A DNA stretch of 42,467 nucleotides from Anaerolineae bacterium (lineage in GTDB: Bacteria > Chloroflexota > Anaerolineae > Aggregatilineales > UBA3940), in the NCBI GenBank assembly GCA_016928235.1, contig JAFGLD010000082.1, forward strand, positions 1-42,467, read 5' to 3'. Position 1 is the first letter of the stretch. Each line of letters opens with the position of its first letter. This document shows positions 14,704-24,520 of the stretch, in pieces. The translations under genes were made by a program, and so were the position numbers. The notes under the pieces were generated by a model. It did no database searches, was not told the origin of the DNA, and was given only the letters and a program-made list of their open reading frames with translations.

Positions 14704-15813
14704 ATGAGGTCGCATATGCGTGTTTTGATAGTATTCGTTGCTGTTTTGATGTTGCTGCCTGCGTGTACCGGTGGCCAGGCTGCATCGACGCAGGTGAACG
14801 ATGAGCCTTCGGAAATGGTCCCGGCGACGGGAGAGGCGGCACCTGAAACGGCTGAACCGGCACCTGAAACAGCGGAGCCGATCCCAGGCACGGCGGAGCC
14901 AACACCGTCATTAGCGGAGACCATGCCTGTCCGCCTGCTGCTGACCTATATACCCAATGTGCAGTTTGCGCCATTCTATGTGGGTATCGAGAAGGAGTTC
15001 TTTGCCGGTTATGGTCTCTATGTGAACATCGAGCATAAAGGCGAGAGTGATGTCGTGAAGCTGGTTGGTACGGGGGAGGCCGATTTTGGGATCGTCAGCG
15101 GCGAGCAGGTTTTGCTGGCTCGCGCTCAGGATATCCCGGTGGTCTATACCTTTGCCTGGTATCAGAAATTCCCGGTGGCGGTGGCTTCCAAGAAGGAGCT
15201 GGGGATCGCATCTCCGGCGGACTTGGCCGGGCGCAGCATTGGCACGCCGGCTAAGGAAGGCGCCAGCTACATCGGTCTGGAGGCGCTGCTGGCCTCTGCC
15301 GGTCTGACCGATGCCGATATCAACCTGCAGACCACCGGCTATACCCAGGTCGAGACGCTGATGACCGATCGGGTCGAGGCGGTGGTGGTCTATATCGCCA
15401 ACGAGCCGATTCAGCTTGAAGCGCAAGGCGTCGAGGTCAACGTGCTCAATGTGTCAGATTATGCTAAGCTGGTCAGCAACGGTCTGATCACCAGCCAGAG
15501 GGCCATCGATGGGAACCCGGGGCTGATCTACAACATGGCGGCTGCGCTGGCCCAGAGCATCCAATATACCATCGACCACCCCGATGAGGCCTTTGAGATC
15601 AGTAAGAAGTATGTCGAAGGGTTGGACGATCCCGCGGTTGAGGCGGCACAGAAGCAAGTGCTGGCGCGTTCCATTGAGCTGTGGAAGGCGGACCGGATCG
15701 GCCTGAATGATCCGGCGGCGTGGCAGGCGATGCAGACCGTGTTGATCGGTTCAGGACTGCTCAACAGTGAGCAGGATCTCCAGAAAGCATACACCGACCA
15801 GTTTTTGCCCTGA
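14704..15813 (+). CDS. ribY: NMT1/THI5-like substrate-binding lipoprotein (RibY-like)
   Basis: The protein has 369 residues. A signal peptide ends in a lipobox with Cys21 (LLPAC). An acidic, Pro/Thr/Glu-rich linker of short ETAEP repeats (about 40-72) tethers the binding domain. That domain starts with LTYIPNVQFAPFYVGIEKEF and continues with GEADFGIVSGEQVLLARAQ, the NMT1/THI5-like pattern. As the second gene under the FMN riboswitch it should bind riboflavin or a precursor. AAGGAGAG lies just before ATG 14704. The later in-frame ATG 14716 has no spacing advantage. Confidence 0.87.
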   Translation: MRSHMRVLIVFVAVLMLLPACTGGQAASTQVNDEPSEMVPATGEAAPETAEPAPETAEPIPGTAEPTPSLAETMPVRLLLTYIPNVQFAPFYVGIEKEFFAGYGLYVNIEHKGESDVVKLVGTGEADFGIVSGEQVLLARAQDIPVVYTFAWYQKFPVAVASKKELGIASPADLAGRSIGTPAKEGASYIGLEALLASAGLTDADINLQTTGYTQVETLMTDRVEAVVVYIANEPIQLEAQGVEVNVLNVSDYAKLVSNGLITSQRAIDGNPGLIYNMAAALAQSIQYTIDHPDEAFEISKKYVEGLDDPAVEAAQKQVLARSIELWKADRIGLNDPAAWQAMQTVLIGSGLLNSEQDLQKAYTDQFLP

Positions 15814-15825
15814 CAGGTTCATGCT

Positions 15826-15854
15826 GTAGGGGCACGATATTATCGTGCCCCTAC
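15826..15854 (+). repeat. Palindromic repeat copy 1 (GGGGCACGATA type), intergenic
   Basis: Two perfect 14-bp arms, GTAGGGGCACGATA and its complement, surround a single T. It lies between ribY and the metalloprotease gene without a following T-run. It could act as a weak hairpin terminator or mRNA stabiliser. The same core recurs at 37794 and 38291. Confidence 0.85.
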
Positions 15855-15868
15855 CATATGGATGGCCG

Positions 15869-16444
15869 ATGACACAACAACCTTCCCTCTTAGAAACCAA
15901 ACCCACACGGTACTCCCTGACCATCTCGATGGAAAAGGCCAATGCCAATGCGCTGCTGATTGCGCCCATCGTTGCTGCCATTCTCATCGTGCCGCACGTC
16001 TTGCTGTGGGGCGTCGATGGGCTTTTGGGGTGGCTGACAGGCTCTCTGCTGCCCACCATCTTGATAGTACCGGTGTTGATAGCAAGTATTTACCTTCACG
16101 AAATCCTGCATGGGCTTGGCTTCATCCTGTTTGGGCAGATGCGAATCGGTGATATCAGTCTTGGTTTCAACCGGAAGACTCTCTCGCCGTACATCCACTG
16201 TACGGAGCCTGTGGCGGCATCGGCTTACAAGGTGTCACTGGTGATGCCCGGCCTGCTTTTGGGTGTTATGCCGGCGGTTATCGGGATTGTAGTGGGAATC
16301 GGCTGGCTGACGCTGTATGGGATGCTGATGTCAGTCGCCGCGTTGGGCGACGCGCAGATTGCATGGCTGATGCGGAGCCTACCGGGCCGAACGCGCGTCG
16401 TCGACCACCCTGAGGAGGTAGGCTGTGAGGTGTTGGTAGCATGA
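15869..16444 (+). CDS. DUF3267-like membrane metalloprotease inside the transporter operon
   Basis: The start is ATG 15869, since an upstream GTG at 15845 would begin in the palindrome. The 191 residues contain at least four hydrophobic segments. HEILHGLGF (about residue 74) is an HExxH zinc motif in a membrane helix. The C-terminus has GDAQIAWLMRSLPG and VVDHPEEVGCEV, matching DUF3267 proteins, which resemble site-2 proteases. Its stop overlaps the ATPase start by 4 nt (ATGA), so it is a true member of the FMN-regulated operon, an unusual partner for an importer. A role in transporter quality control is only a guess. Confidence 0.8.
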   Translation: MTQQPSLLETKPTRYSLTISMEKANANALLIAPIVAAILIVPHVLLWGVDGLLGWLTGSLLPTILIVPVLIASIYLHEILHGLGFILFGQMRIGDISLGFNRKTLSPYIHCTEPVAASAYKVSLVMPGLLLGVMPAVIGIVVGIGWLTLYGMLMSVAALGDAQIAWLMRSLPGRTRVVDHPEEVGCEVLVA

Positions 16445-17241
16445 GATCGCAATCACCCGCCGGGCCGGATCCGGGGCCCACTCCTACCTTATCCGCCCAA
16501 CGGGTCTCGCACACATTCCTGAGCGAAACCGGCGCTTTGCCGGTCCTGGTTGATGTTTCCTTTGAGTTGGCTCGCAACGAGTTCGTGTGCCTGGTGGGTC
16601 CATCAGGGTGTGGCAAGAGCACACTGCTGCACATCCTTTCCGGGTTGCTTCCTCCAACCAGCGGCATGGTGCTGCTCGACGATGAGCCGGTCACCCGGCC
16701 ACGCAGACGTATCGGCCATGTCTTCCAGCAGGCCAATCTGATGCCCTGGCGTACGGTTTTGGATAATGTCGCGCTGCCGCTTGAGCTGATCGGGCAGCCG
16801 CGTGATGAGCGTGAAGCGGCAGCCCAGGCGATGATCGATCTGGTGGGGCTCGATGGGTTTGCCGCCACTTACCCGGCCGATCTGTCAGGCGGCATGGCGC
16901 AGCGTGTTGCTATCGCGCGGGCGCTGGTCGCCGGGCCGGATGTGCTGCTGCTCGATGAGCCGTTTGGGGCGCTCGATGCGCTGACGCGTGACTTGCTGGC
17001 TGAGGAACTACTGCGCATCTGGCAAGCCGTGCATGGCACCGTTTTGATGGTTACCCACAGCATCCCAGAGTCCATCCTGCTGGCCGACCGCGTGTTGGTA
17101 ATGTCGCCTCGGCCTGGCCATATCGATGCGGTCTTCCCCGTCGATCTTCCTCGACCCCGCACGGCCGATATGCTCCACAGTCCGCTGGCAGGAGAACTGG
17201 CCCGTGGCATCCGTGGGGCGATCAGGCTGGGAGCAGAATAA
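16441..17241 (+). CDS. ABC transporter ATP-binding protein of the riboflavin importer
   Basis: The 266 residues include Walker A GPSGCGKST (53-61), a Q-loop in HVFQQANLMPW (about 94-104), signature LSGGMAQRVAIARAL (about 143-157), Walker B VLLLDEPFGALD (about 163-174) and the H-loop in MVTHS. It is of the SsuB/TauB type, matching the permease class. It is coupled by ATGA overlap to the DUF3267-like gene and ends the operon controlled by the FMN riboswitch. Confidence 0.92.
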   Translation: MRSQSPAGPDPGPTPTLSAQRVSHTFLSETGALPVLVDVSFELARNEFVCLVGPSGCGKSTLLHILSGLLPPTSGMVLLDDEPVTRPRRRIGHVFQQANLMPWRTVLDNVALPLELIGQPRDEREAAAQAMIDLVGLDGFAATYPADLSGGMAQRVAIARALVAGPDVLLLDEPFGALDALTRDLLAEELLRIWQAVHGTVLMVTHSIPESILLADRVLVMSPRPGHIDAVFPVDLPRPRTADMLHSPLAGELARGIRGAIRLGAE

Positions 17242-17430
17242 ACGCTCATCCGCTATCCCTGCTGATCCTCACACGGATCCATATCCCGCCGGTGACGGAA
17301 CAACCAATTCTAACGTTTAATGCCGGCCACTCTGTTCTACGACCACTGATGTGACGCTCGTGGACAAGCCCGATATCATGCTGAATTCAAGCTGAATAAC
17401 CACCAATATCTATTCTGCGATACAATCTAC

Positions 17431-17463
17431 AAAAGCACAGCGTTTATGAAACGCTGTGCTTTT
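17431..17463 (+). terminator. Strong hairpin, likely terminator of the transporter operon
   Basis: A perfect 15-bp inverted repeat, AAAAGCACAGCGTTT and its complement, with a 3-nt loop. It begins with four A and ends with four T and so could work on both strands. It lies 33 nt before the next start codon, so it could also sit in that gene's leader. Confidence 0.65.
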
Positions 17464-17495
17464 ATGAACATCAAGCGAGGAGACCGGTACAGACA

Positions 17496-18863
17496 ATGAG
17501 TGATGACGGAAGAAATCCCGGCGTAGGTAGGTTTGGTACACCACCCGGCGAACAGGTTATGCCCTCTGATGCAGATGTCCGGGCCATGATCCAGGCGTCG
17601 AAGGAAGTGATGGCTGTCCAGGATGTAACAACGGGCGATGCCCAAATGCCGCTGCGCATCCGGGGATCGCTTACCATGGCATCTGATGAAGCCTTCAATC
17701 GGCTGCGCCCACAGTTCGAGGCAGTGGGGCATACTCCCACGCTTCGCCGAGAGGATGGGATGGATATCATTCGCGCCTTGCCGGTCGTGTTCGGTAAAGA
17801 ACACGCCGGGCCACCCCGTATTACGATCATCATGCTGATCCTGACCATTATCAGCGTCTTTTTCGTGGGGCTGTTTCATAGCGACACTTTATTTATAGGA
17901 CCGCTGAAGGTGGTAGCTGTTCAGATGACAGGCGATGTACAAGGAGTGGCACGTATTTTTGGTGACCCTATCCTGGCGGAACACCCTGAATTGTTACCCT
18001 CACCCGAGGCCTGGAAAACCACACTCCAAACAGCTCTGCTCTATGTTCTGGCTCTGCTTGGTATCCTGGGCACACACGAAATGGGCCATTATCTGATGGC
18101 TCGCCGCCACAAAGTGCATACAACACTCCCTTTTTTTATACCGCTGCCACTGCCTCCACTGGGGACATTGGGAGCAGTGATCGCCATGAAAGAACCGGCG
18201 CCTAACCGCCAAGTGCAGTTTGATATCGGGATTGCCGGGCCGCTGGCCGGATTGATTGTCGCCATCCCGGTGCTCATCTGGGGATTGACGTTGTCCGAGG
18301 TACATACCCGCCAGGAGATACTGGCCGGTTTCCCGGAAGTTCTTCGCGATCAGACCATGTTCAGCCAGGAAGGGAACTCTCTGGCCTATCTTGCTCTGAA
18401 ATACCTGGTTTTTGGCGAGATCCTACCCTCCGGGGATCGCGATGTGTTTATCCACGCGGTAGCCTTTGCCGGTTGGGCCGGGCTTCTGGTGACTGCGTTG
18501 AACCTGCTGCCCATCGGCCAGTTGGATGGTGGGCATGTGCTTTACGGGCTTCTCGGCGACAAGGTACAAAAACTACGCTGGCCGGTGATCGGCTTGCTGG
18601 TCGTGCTGGCATCGGCGGGCACGCTGGCCGAGATGGAAATCGTCAACCTGGGGTTTGGGTGGAGCGGTTGGTGGCTCTGGGTATTCCTGGTCTTTTTCCT
18701 GCTGCGCAGCCATGCGCCTGTGCTCGATGAAATTACCGGACTGGACAGCAAACGCAAGCTGTTGGGCATTGTCATGTTGATCATTTTCGTTTTGCTGTTC
18801 ACCCCTATGCCGCTTACACTGTCCATACCGGCAGCTCTGGTGACAGGTTGGCCGGTGATATAA
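17496..18863 (+). CDS. Site-2 protease family (M50) membrane metalloprotease
   Basis: The protein has 455 residues. A soluble N-terminal domain (about 1-105) precedes several membrane helices. HEMGH (about 193-197) is the zinc motif, and NLLPIGQLDGG (about 335-345) contains the NPDG-like third zinc ligand. These are hallmarks of S2P/M50 proteases, close to the plant EGY1-like group with extended N-terminus (HEMGHYLMARRHKV). They cut membrane proteins within helices, often anti-sigma factors. No anti-sigma gene is adjacent. GAGGAG lies about 15 nt before ATG 17496. Confidence 0.9.
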   Translation: MSDDGRNPGVGRFGTPPGEQVMPSDADVRAMIQASKEVMAVQDVTTGDAQMPLRIRGSLTMASDEAFNRLRPQFEAVGHTPTLRREDGMDIIRALPVVFGKEHAGPPRITIIMLILTIISVFFVGLFHSDTLFIGPLKVVAVQMTGDVQGVARIFGDPILAEHPELLPSPEAWKTTLQTALLYVLALLGILGTHEMGHYLMARRHKVHTTLPFFIPLPLPPLGTLGAVIAMKEPAPNRQVQFDIGIAGPLAGLIVAIPVLIWGLTLSEVHTRQEILAGFPEVLRDQTMFSQEGNSLAYLALKYLVFGEILPSGDRDVFIHAVAFAGWAGLLVTALNLLPIGQLDGGHVLYGLLGDKVQKLRWPVIGLLVVLASAGTLAEMEIVNLGFGWSGWWLWVFLVFFLLRSHAPVLDEITGLDSKRKLLGIVMLIIFVLLFTPMPLTLSIPAALVTGWPVI

Positions 18864-18887
18864 ATCGAGCCCTGATAGGACCTGGTG

Positions 18888-19781
18888 ATGGTGGAACCCA
18901 ATCAACGACGGACATATCTCATGGTGTTCGTGGTCTTCATGGCGGCGATAATGAGCTGTGGGGGGTTGGCGAGGCCGACTCCCACGCCGACACCTACATT
19001 AGTGCCCACAGTAACCATAACCCCAGCAGCAGCAACGGCCATCCCGCTGACACCCACTCCCACGCTGCCCTCAACCTGGCAAGATGTTTTGCCGGGGCTG
19101 GCGCTGCGCGGCATGACCTTCGATGTCCGGGATGACTCTCCACCGGCGCAGGCTACGCTTGTCCGCATCGACCCTCATCGATACACTTTCCGGATAGCCT
19201 ATGCTCCCGATACCCCCGCCACTGTGGCTGAATGGCAGGCTCAAACAGGTGGCCTGGTAGTCATCAACGCCGGCTTCTTTCAGGAAGGTTTCCAGACGGC
19301 AGGCTTGCTGGCTGCCGATGGCGCAGTGTTCGGCGTCTCCTTTGACCAGATTGACGCGCAATACTATGAATTCGGCGGGATGTTTAGCGTGACCGGCGGC
19401 ATGCCTCGGCTGCGAATGCTGGGAACGGCTCCTTACCAACCCGGTGAGCCGCTCGATCAGGCGGTGCAGGGTCTGCCGATGCTGCTGGATACGGGCGGTG
19501 TGCCGGTTGCGTTCGATCTGCCCGACCGGACCGCCCGTCGAACGGTTGTTGCCGTCGATGATACGGGCTCGGTGATTCTGATCAGCGTGCCGGGCTCACT
19601 GGTTTCCCTCTATGATCTGCGTGATTGGCTGGCCGGCGAAAGTGAGCTTCAATTAGACACAGCACTCAATCTCGATGGTGGGCAGTCGACCGGGCTGGTC
19701 TTGGAGGCCGGCGCATGGTTGGTACAGCATGAGTCGTGGAGCAAGGTTCCCAGTGTCCTGGTGATCGAGCCTGTCGATTGA
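18888..19781 (+). CDS. Phosphodiester glycosidase (NAGPA-domain) lipoprotein
   Basis: The protein has 297 residues. An N-terminal signal ends in a lipobox-like IMSC (about Cys23), followed by a Pro/Thr-rich linker (PTPTPT). The NAGPA domain is recognised by VVINAGFFQ, by a central strand [13 protein letters not shown], and by [12 protein letters not shown] near the end. This family includes the uncovering enzyme that removes GlcNAc from phosphodiesters, and bacterial members probably act on exported glycans. A GTG at 18885 adjoins the ATG at 18888. It is 24 nt downstream of the M50 gene and probably cotranscribed. Confidence 0.88.
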   Translation: MVEPNQRRTYLMVFVVFMAAIMSCGGLARPTPTPTPTLVPTVTITPAAATAIPLTPTPTLPSTWQDVLPGLALRGMTFDVRDDSPPAQATLVRIDPHRYTFRIAYAPDTPATVAEWQAQTGGLVVINAGFFQEGFQTAGLLAADGAVFGVSFDQIDAQYYEFGGMFSVTGGMPRLRMLGTAPYQPGEPLDQAVQGLPMLLDTGGVPVAFDLPDRTARRTVVAVDDTGSVILISVPGSLVSLYDLRDWLAGESELQLDTALNLDGGQSTGLVLEAGAWLVQHESWSKVPSVLVIEPVD

Positions 19782-19821
19782 CCATCAGCTGATTAGCCAC
19801 CAACCGGAGGGTACAAACAAC

Positions 19822-21066
19822 ATGAGCAACAGTTACCGGATTGCCAGGGAAAGATACGCTGAGTTCGGGGTCGATACCGATATTGCTTTGCAGCAGTTGG
19901 CCGGAATCGCCATCAGTCTGCACTGCTGGCAAGGCGATGACGTCGGCGGGTTCGAGAACCCCGATGCCGGTCTGAGCGGCGGCATTGCCGTCACGGGGAA
20001 TTATCCCGGTAAAGCCCACACCCCTATCGATCTACGCAAGGACCTGGAGATGGCCTACAGCCTGATCCCGGGCAGGCATCGACTGAACCTCCATGCCATT
20101 TACCCGGAGACCGATCGACAGGTTGCCCGCAACGAGATTCGTCCTGAGCATTTTGCCGGCTGGGTAGAGTGGGCTAAAGGCAGCATACAGGGTCTCGATT
20201 TCAACCCGACGCTGTTCTCTCACCCCCTGGCCGAATCGGGCTTCACGCTCTCGCATCAGGACGCCGGGATCCGGGATTTCTGGATCGAGCACTGCATTGC
20301 CTGCCGGGAGATCGGTGCCTATTTTGGCCGGGAGATGGGAACACCGGCGGTCACCAATATCTGGATACCCGATGGCTACAAAGACACCCCTGTCGACCGT
20401 GCCTCCCCGCGGCTGCGCCTGCGGGAGTCGCTGGACCGAATCTTCGCCGAGGAGATCGATCCTCAGCACAACCTCGACGCAGTCGAGGCCAAGCTGTTCG
20501 GCATCGGCTCAGAAAGTTACGTGGTCGGCTCACATGAGTTCTATCTGGGCTATGCCGTCTCGTGCCAAAAGCTGCTCTGCCTGGATGCCGGGCACTTTCA
20601 CCCCACTGAGGTCATCTCCGACAAAATATCCTCGGCACTGATATATGTTCCTGAACTGCTGCTGCATGTCAGCCGTGGCGTGCGTTGGGACAGCGATCAT
20701 GTCGTGACACTGACCGATGAGCTGCAAGCTATCATGCAGGAGATCGTGCGCGGTGGTTACCAGGAGCGCGTGCACATCGGGCTGGATTTCTTCGATGCCA
20801 GCATCAACCGGGTGGCTGCCTGGGTGATCGGGACGCGGAGCGCGCTCAAAGCCCTGTTGATGGCCTTGCTGGAGCCCGCGGCGCGGCTGCGGCAGCTCGA
20901 AGCAGAGGGCGATTACACTGCCCGGCTGGCCCTGCTCGAAGAGCTGAAGGCAATGCCCTTTGGCGCCGTCTGGGATCACTACTGCTGGCAACAGGATGTG
21001 GCAGTGGGCTATGCCTTCATGGATCAGATCAAAGCTTACGAGAAGAATGTGCTTTCGAAACGGTAA
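19822..21066 (+). CDS. rhaA: L-rhamnose isomerase
   Basis: The 414 residues match the RhaA family along their length: early [15 protein letters not shown], then [46 protein letters not shown] and [10 protein letters not shown]. It converts L-rhamnose to L-rhamnulose in the cytosol using divalent metal bound by the conserved Asp, His and Glu residues of the barrel. GGAGGG lies 12 nt before the ATG. The kinase gene follows after 20 nt, giving a catabolic pair. No aldolase RhaD is present nearby. Confidence 0.95.
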   Translation: MSNSYRIARERYAEFGVDTDIALQQLAGIAISLHCWQGDDVGGFENPDAGLSGGIAVTGNYPGKAHTPIDLRKDLEMAYSLIPGRHRLNLHAIYPETDRQVARNEIRPEHFAGWVEWAKGSIQGLDFNPTLFSHPLAESGFTLSHQDAGIRDFWIEHCIACREIGAYFGREMGTPAVTNIWIPDGYKDTPVDRASPRLRLRESLDRIFAEEIDPQHNLDAVEAKLFGIGSESYVVGSHEFYLGYAVSCQKLLCLDAGHFHPTEVISDKISSALIYVPELLLHVSRGVRWDSDHVVTLTDELQAIMQEIVRGGYQERVHIGLDFFDASINRVAAWVIGTRSALKALLMALLEPAARLRQLEAEGDYTARLALLEELKAMPFGAVWDHYCWQQDVAVGYAFMDQIKAYEKNVLSKR

Positions 21067-21086
21067 GCAGAAGGAAGATAAGAGCT

Positions 21087-22538
21087 ATGAGCGCAATCTC
21101 TGTATTGGCGGTCGACCTGGGAGCCGAGTCAGGCCGGGTAATGGCCGTCCACTTCGACGGCCAGTCGCTCCGGGTAGAGGATCTGCACCGCTTCCCAAAC
21201 CCGAATGTTATGGTGAACGGCACGCTTTATTGGGATTTCCTGTACCTGTGGCGGGAGATCCAGGCTGGCATCGAGAAAGGCAAACCGCTTAACCCGGCCG
21301 GCATCGGCATCGATACCTGGGGGGTGGATTTCGGCTTGTTGGATGCTCAGGGCAGCCTGATCGGGAACCCGGTCTATTACCGCGACAGTCGCACCAACGG
21401 GATGACGGAAAAGGTCTTTGACATCGTCCCCAAATCCGAGATATTCTCCCGGACAGGCATCCAATTCATGCCGATCAATACACTGTACCAGTTGTACAGC
21501 ATGGTCGAGCGCCGCTCTCCTCAGCTTGAGATCGCCCGGACTTTTCTCACCGCTCCCGATCTGTTCAACTATTGGCTGACGGGTGAAAAGGTCTGCGAGT
21601 TCAGCAATGCTACCACGACCCAGATGCTTGATCCCAACTCCCGAACATGGGCCATCCCTTTGATGGAGAAGCTGGGCATCCCGTCGACGATCTTCCCCCA
21701 GGTTGTCGATCCGGGCACACGGCTGGGACACTATCAGGGCATCCCTGTGATCGCGCCGGCCTGCCACGATACCGGCAGCGCGGTGGCGGCTGTACCGGCC
21801 CGGAATCGCAGCTTTGCCTACATCAGCAGCGGCACCTGGAGCCTGATCGGTCTGGAGGTCGATTCCCCCCTCATCAACAACGCAGCCCTGGCCGCCAACG
21901 TCACCAACGAGGGAGGTGCCTTTGGCACCTTTAGACTGCTGAAAAACACGACCGGATTGTGGATCGTGCAGCAGTGCCGCAAGACCTGGGCGGAGCATGG
22001 TCGAGAGTACAGTTACGCGGAATTGACCCAAATGGCGGAGGAGGCCACGCCGTTTCAGGCCCTGATCGATCCGGACGATCCGGTATTCCTGTCTCCGGGC
22101 GATTATCCCCAGGCCATTGCCGATTTTTGCGCCCGTACCGGGCAGAACGGCCCGGAGCAGCCCGGCGACTTGGTCAGAGCGGTATTGGAAAGCCTGGCGC
22201 TCAAGTATCGTATGGTGCTGGACACACTGAAGGAGCTATCCGGCCAGCCTATCGACGCTTTGCACATTGTCGGAGGCGGCACGCAGAACCGGCTCTTGAA
22301 CCAATTTGCCGCCAATGCAACCGGGCTACCGGTTGTTGCCGGACCGGTCGAAGCCACCGTCCTTGGCAACGCGCTTGTCCAGTTGATCGCGCTGGGAGAG
22401 ATCGAGGACATCGGCCAGGGACGGCAAATCGTCAGTATGATGGATGAGTTGAGCGATTATCACCCTGTAGATACTGCCGCCTGGCGAGATGCCTACCAAC
22501 GGTTTTGTGGTTATATCTCAGGTCGACGAAATATCTGA
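21087..22538 (+). CDS. rhaB: Rhamnulokinase (FGGY family)
   Basis: The 483 residues have two FGGY domains. The N-terminus VLAVDLGAESGRVMAVHFDG carries the phosphate-binding DLGAESGR typical of rhamnulokinases. GIDTWGVDFGLLD, SSGTWSLIGLE and LHIVGGGTQNRLLNQ are also present, the last being the adenosine motif. It phosphorylates L-rhamnulose at C1, the step after RhaA. The 3' end overlaps the convergent MFS gene by 21 bp. Confidence 0.95.
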   Translation: MSAISVLAVDLGAESGRVMAVHFDGQSLRVEDLHRFPNPNVMVNGTLYWDFLYLWREIQAGIEKGKPLNPAGIGIDTWGVDFGLLDAQGSLIGNPVYYRDSRTNGMTEKVFDIVPKSEIFSRTGIQFMPINTLYQLYSMVERRSPQLEIARTFLTAPDLFNYWLTGEKVCEFSNATTTQMLDPNSRTWAIPLMEKLGIPSTIFPQVVDPGTRLGHYQGIPVIAPACHDTGSAVAAVPARNRSFAYISSGTWSLIGLEVDSPLINNAALAANVTNEGGAFGTFRLLKNTTGLWIVQQCRKTWAEHGREYSYAELTQMAEEATPFQALIDPDDPVFLSPGDYPQAIADFCARTGQNGPEQPGDLVRAVLESLALKYRMVLDTLKELSGQPIDALHIVGGGTQNRLLNQFAANATGLPVVAGPVEATVLGNALVQLIALGEIEDIGQGRQIVSMMDELSDYHPVDTAAWRDAYQRFCGYISGRRNI

Positions 22539-23843
22539 GTTGCCCGTTGTTTTGGGAGTACGTAACAACCGGACAAACAGCAAGCCTGCCACAAATCGGC
22601 CAATGCCTGAGATGATGAAGACGGCATGGTATCCCACATTCGTGACAATCACGCTTCCGATGGCCGCGCCGATTGCCAGCGCCACTGTGACGACAATCTG
22701 GTACAGCGCGGAGTAGCGTGCTCGTTGGGCATCGGGGGTGAGTGTCAGCAGGAAGTTAAAAGAGGCCAGGTTAAACGCGCCCCACAGCACGCCCGATATA
22801 AGGTTGATGGGGATGATCTGCCAGGCCGCATTGACAAACAACCAGGCTAAAGGCATGATGGGAATTGTCAACATGCTGATCATCTGTATCCGGCGCGGCC
22901 CCCATCGATCGGCCAGATCGCCCAGCTTGTGCTGAAATATCAGGCTCGATAGGCTGGACGCGACGGTGACAATGCCGATCATGATTGGCGTGGCGTTCAG
23001 ATTTTTGACCAGGTAGACATTAAAAAATGGGCCGGCAATGTTGAGGGAAAGATTCCACAGCGCGGCTGTCACGCACAGCGCGACAAAAGTGGGGTGTTGA
23101 CCCAGCCCGCTCAGCAGTGATCGCAAAGATAGGGGGTCTTTGCCGGGTGGGGCGATGACCTCTTGTGTGTCGTTGATGTGTGAGAAACAGAAGGTCGATG
23201 AGATGCCCAGCACGAAAGCCAGTATCAGTGCCATCTGGTACCCGATTGGCTCTCCTGTCCGTGTGATCATCTCACCGACCAGCAAGGTCGTCACCATGGC
23301 AGCAATTCCCGATGCGAAATTGCGCGATCCAAAGTAGCGCCCACGTCCCTCCAATGGGACAATATCAGCCGTGAGCGAGATCCAGGAGGGAAAGGCCAGA
23401 TTGCTGAAAGCATCGCGTGCCACTGCCAACGCAATGGCAATCCAGACAATGGCCGGATATTTCCAGGCCAGCGGCGTGAGAGCCAGCAAAAGGATCATCA
23501 GCCTGGCCATTCCGCCGCCGCTGAACACTGTGATTTGCTTGCGGTGCCCAAACCGTTCGGCCAGGAAAGCACCGAGCATCAACATGAGCGCGGCTGCCAG
23601 GCTGGACAGCGAGCTCAATATTCCGATCTGGGTTCGCGTGCCGCCCAGTGACAGGATATATACCGTCAGATAGGTAATGATGATGTTGTCACAGGCAACG
23701 GCGAATAATCCGTCGAGCCAAAACCAACGCAGGTTGTTTTGCGTGTCGGTCGGAAGAGCAAGCGCCCACCTGCTCCCCAACGGGAGGCGTTCGATCGCCT
23801 GGCGGGCTCTGGCCCGCGTGACGTACAAAAAACGTCTTGTCAT
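22518..23843 (-). CDS. MFS transporter
   Basis: The 441 residues have about twelve transmembrane helices. The first loop has LAERFGHRKQ, and the second half repeats it as LGDLADRWGPRRIQ, both versions of the MFS GxLaDrxGrkr motif. The substrate cannot be read from the sequence. Convergent placement against rhaAB makes rhamnose uptake conceivable, but it does not resemble RhaT. The start is ATG 23843. Its tail overlaps the rhaB end on the opposite strand, so full-length transcripts of the two would be antisense to each other. Confidence 0.88.
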   Translation of the reverse strand: MTRRFLYVTRARARQAIERLPLGSRWALALPTDTQNNLRWFWLDGLFAVACDNIIITYLTVYILSLGGTRTQIGILSSLSSLAAALMLMLGAFLAERFGHRKQITVFSGGGMARLMILLLALTPLAWKYPAIVWIAIALAVARDAFSNLAFPSWISLTADIVPLEGRGRYFGSRNFASGIAAMVTTLLVGEMITRTGEPIGYQMALILAFVLGISSTFCFSHINDTQEVIAPPGKDPLSLRSLLSGLGQHPTFVALCVTAALWNLSLNIAGPFFNVYLVKNLNATPIMIGIVTVASSLSSLIFQHKLGDLADRWGPRRIQMISMLTIPIMPLAWLFVNAAWQIIPINLISGVLWGAFNLASFNFLLTLTPDAQRARYSALYQIVVTVALAIGAAIGSVIVTNVGYHAVFIISGIGRFVAGLLFVRLLRTPKTTGNSDISST

Positions 23844-24141
23844 GTTTGCCGCGCGTTAACTCCATAAAAATCGCATATTATCGACTGGCAACTCGTACCC
23901 ACTCTCCTCATTGTGGCATGAGAAGATCTGCCGTGGCTTGATAGTTGCCGATTTTGATCTTCAAGCATACACATCTGATCGGCATTTTGCCACATCACGC
24001 GGCGATTGTTACATCTGCTCGCCCCTGTGTGCCGGCACTTCGTCAAACAGATGAGAACGGTTGCCGTTCAATGGCTGGTTGTGGGTGGTCAGGAATATGA
24101 GACCTTTATTGGAAATAGCAGTGTTAAGTCAATTTGTCAAT

Positions 24142-24170
24142 TTCACGCCAACGCCAAAAATCGTTACAAT
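24142..24170 (+). promoter_or_regulatory. Probable promoter for the ABM-domain/alcohol dehydrogenase pair
   Basis: TTCACG (24142-24147) and TACAAT (24165-24170) are 17 bp apart, about 38 nt upstream of ATG 24208. The rest of the 364-bp gap from 23844 holds no gene that I can support. Confidence 0.5.
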
Positions 24171-24207
24171 GGAGTGAAATTACCTGCCAGTCAGAAAGGG
24201 GAGAAAC

Positions 24208-24516
24208 ATGCTCATCGTTCATGTCTTTGTGCATGTCAAAACAGATCAAATCGAGGCATTCAAGACCGCGACGCTCGTCAATGCTCACCACAGTGTCCAG
24301 GAGCCGGGCATTGCCCGATTCGATGTCATCCAGCAGGTCGACGATCCGGCCCGTTTCGTGTTGGTGGAGGTCTATCGCCGTCCGGAAGACGCGGCCAGAC
24401 ACAAAGAGACCCGTCATTATCAGGTCTGGCGGGATGCGGTGGCCGACATGATGGCTGAGCCACGCTCCAGCATCAAATACACCAATCTGTTTCCTGATAA
24501 CGCCGGTTGGGGGTAG
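24208..24516 (+). CDS. Small ABM-domain protein (antibiotic biosynthesis monooxygenase-like)
   Basis: The protein has 102 residues, one ferredoxin-like dimeric alpha/beta barrel domain. [31 protein letters not shown] spacing (about 50-76) is the usual ABM pattern of strand, helix and His-x-x-T-x-H-x-x-x-W. Members include quinol monooxygenases and the LsrG isomerase. The L-rhamnose mutarotase RhaM shares the fold, but its motif is absent here. AAAGGGGAG lies before the ATG. The next gene starts 4 nt after the stop, so the two work together, perhaps in aldehyde or quinone handling. Confidence 0.8.
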   Translation: MLIVHVFVHVKTDQIEAFKTATLVNAHHSVQEPGIARFDVIQQVDDPARFVLVEVYRRPEDAARHKETRHYQVWRDAVADMMAEPRSSIKYTNLFPDNAGWG

Positions 24517-24520
24517 AGTG

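Noticed and set aside
17431..17463. Hairpin as part of a riboswitch for the M50 protease gene
   Set aside because: A perfect, T-ended inverted repeat right after the transporter operon is more simply a terminator; no aptamer-like conserved blocks are present.
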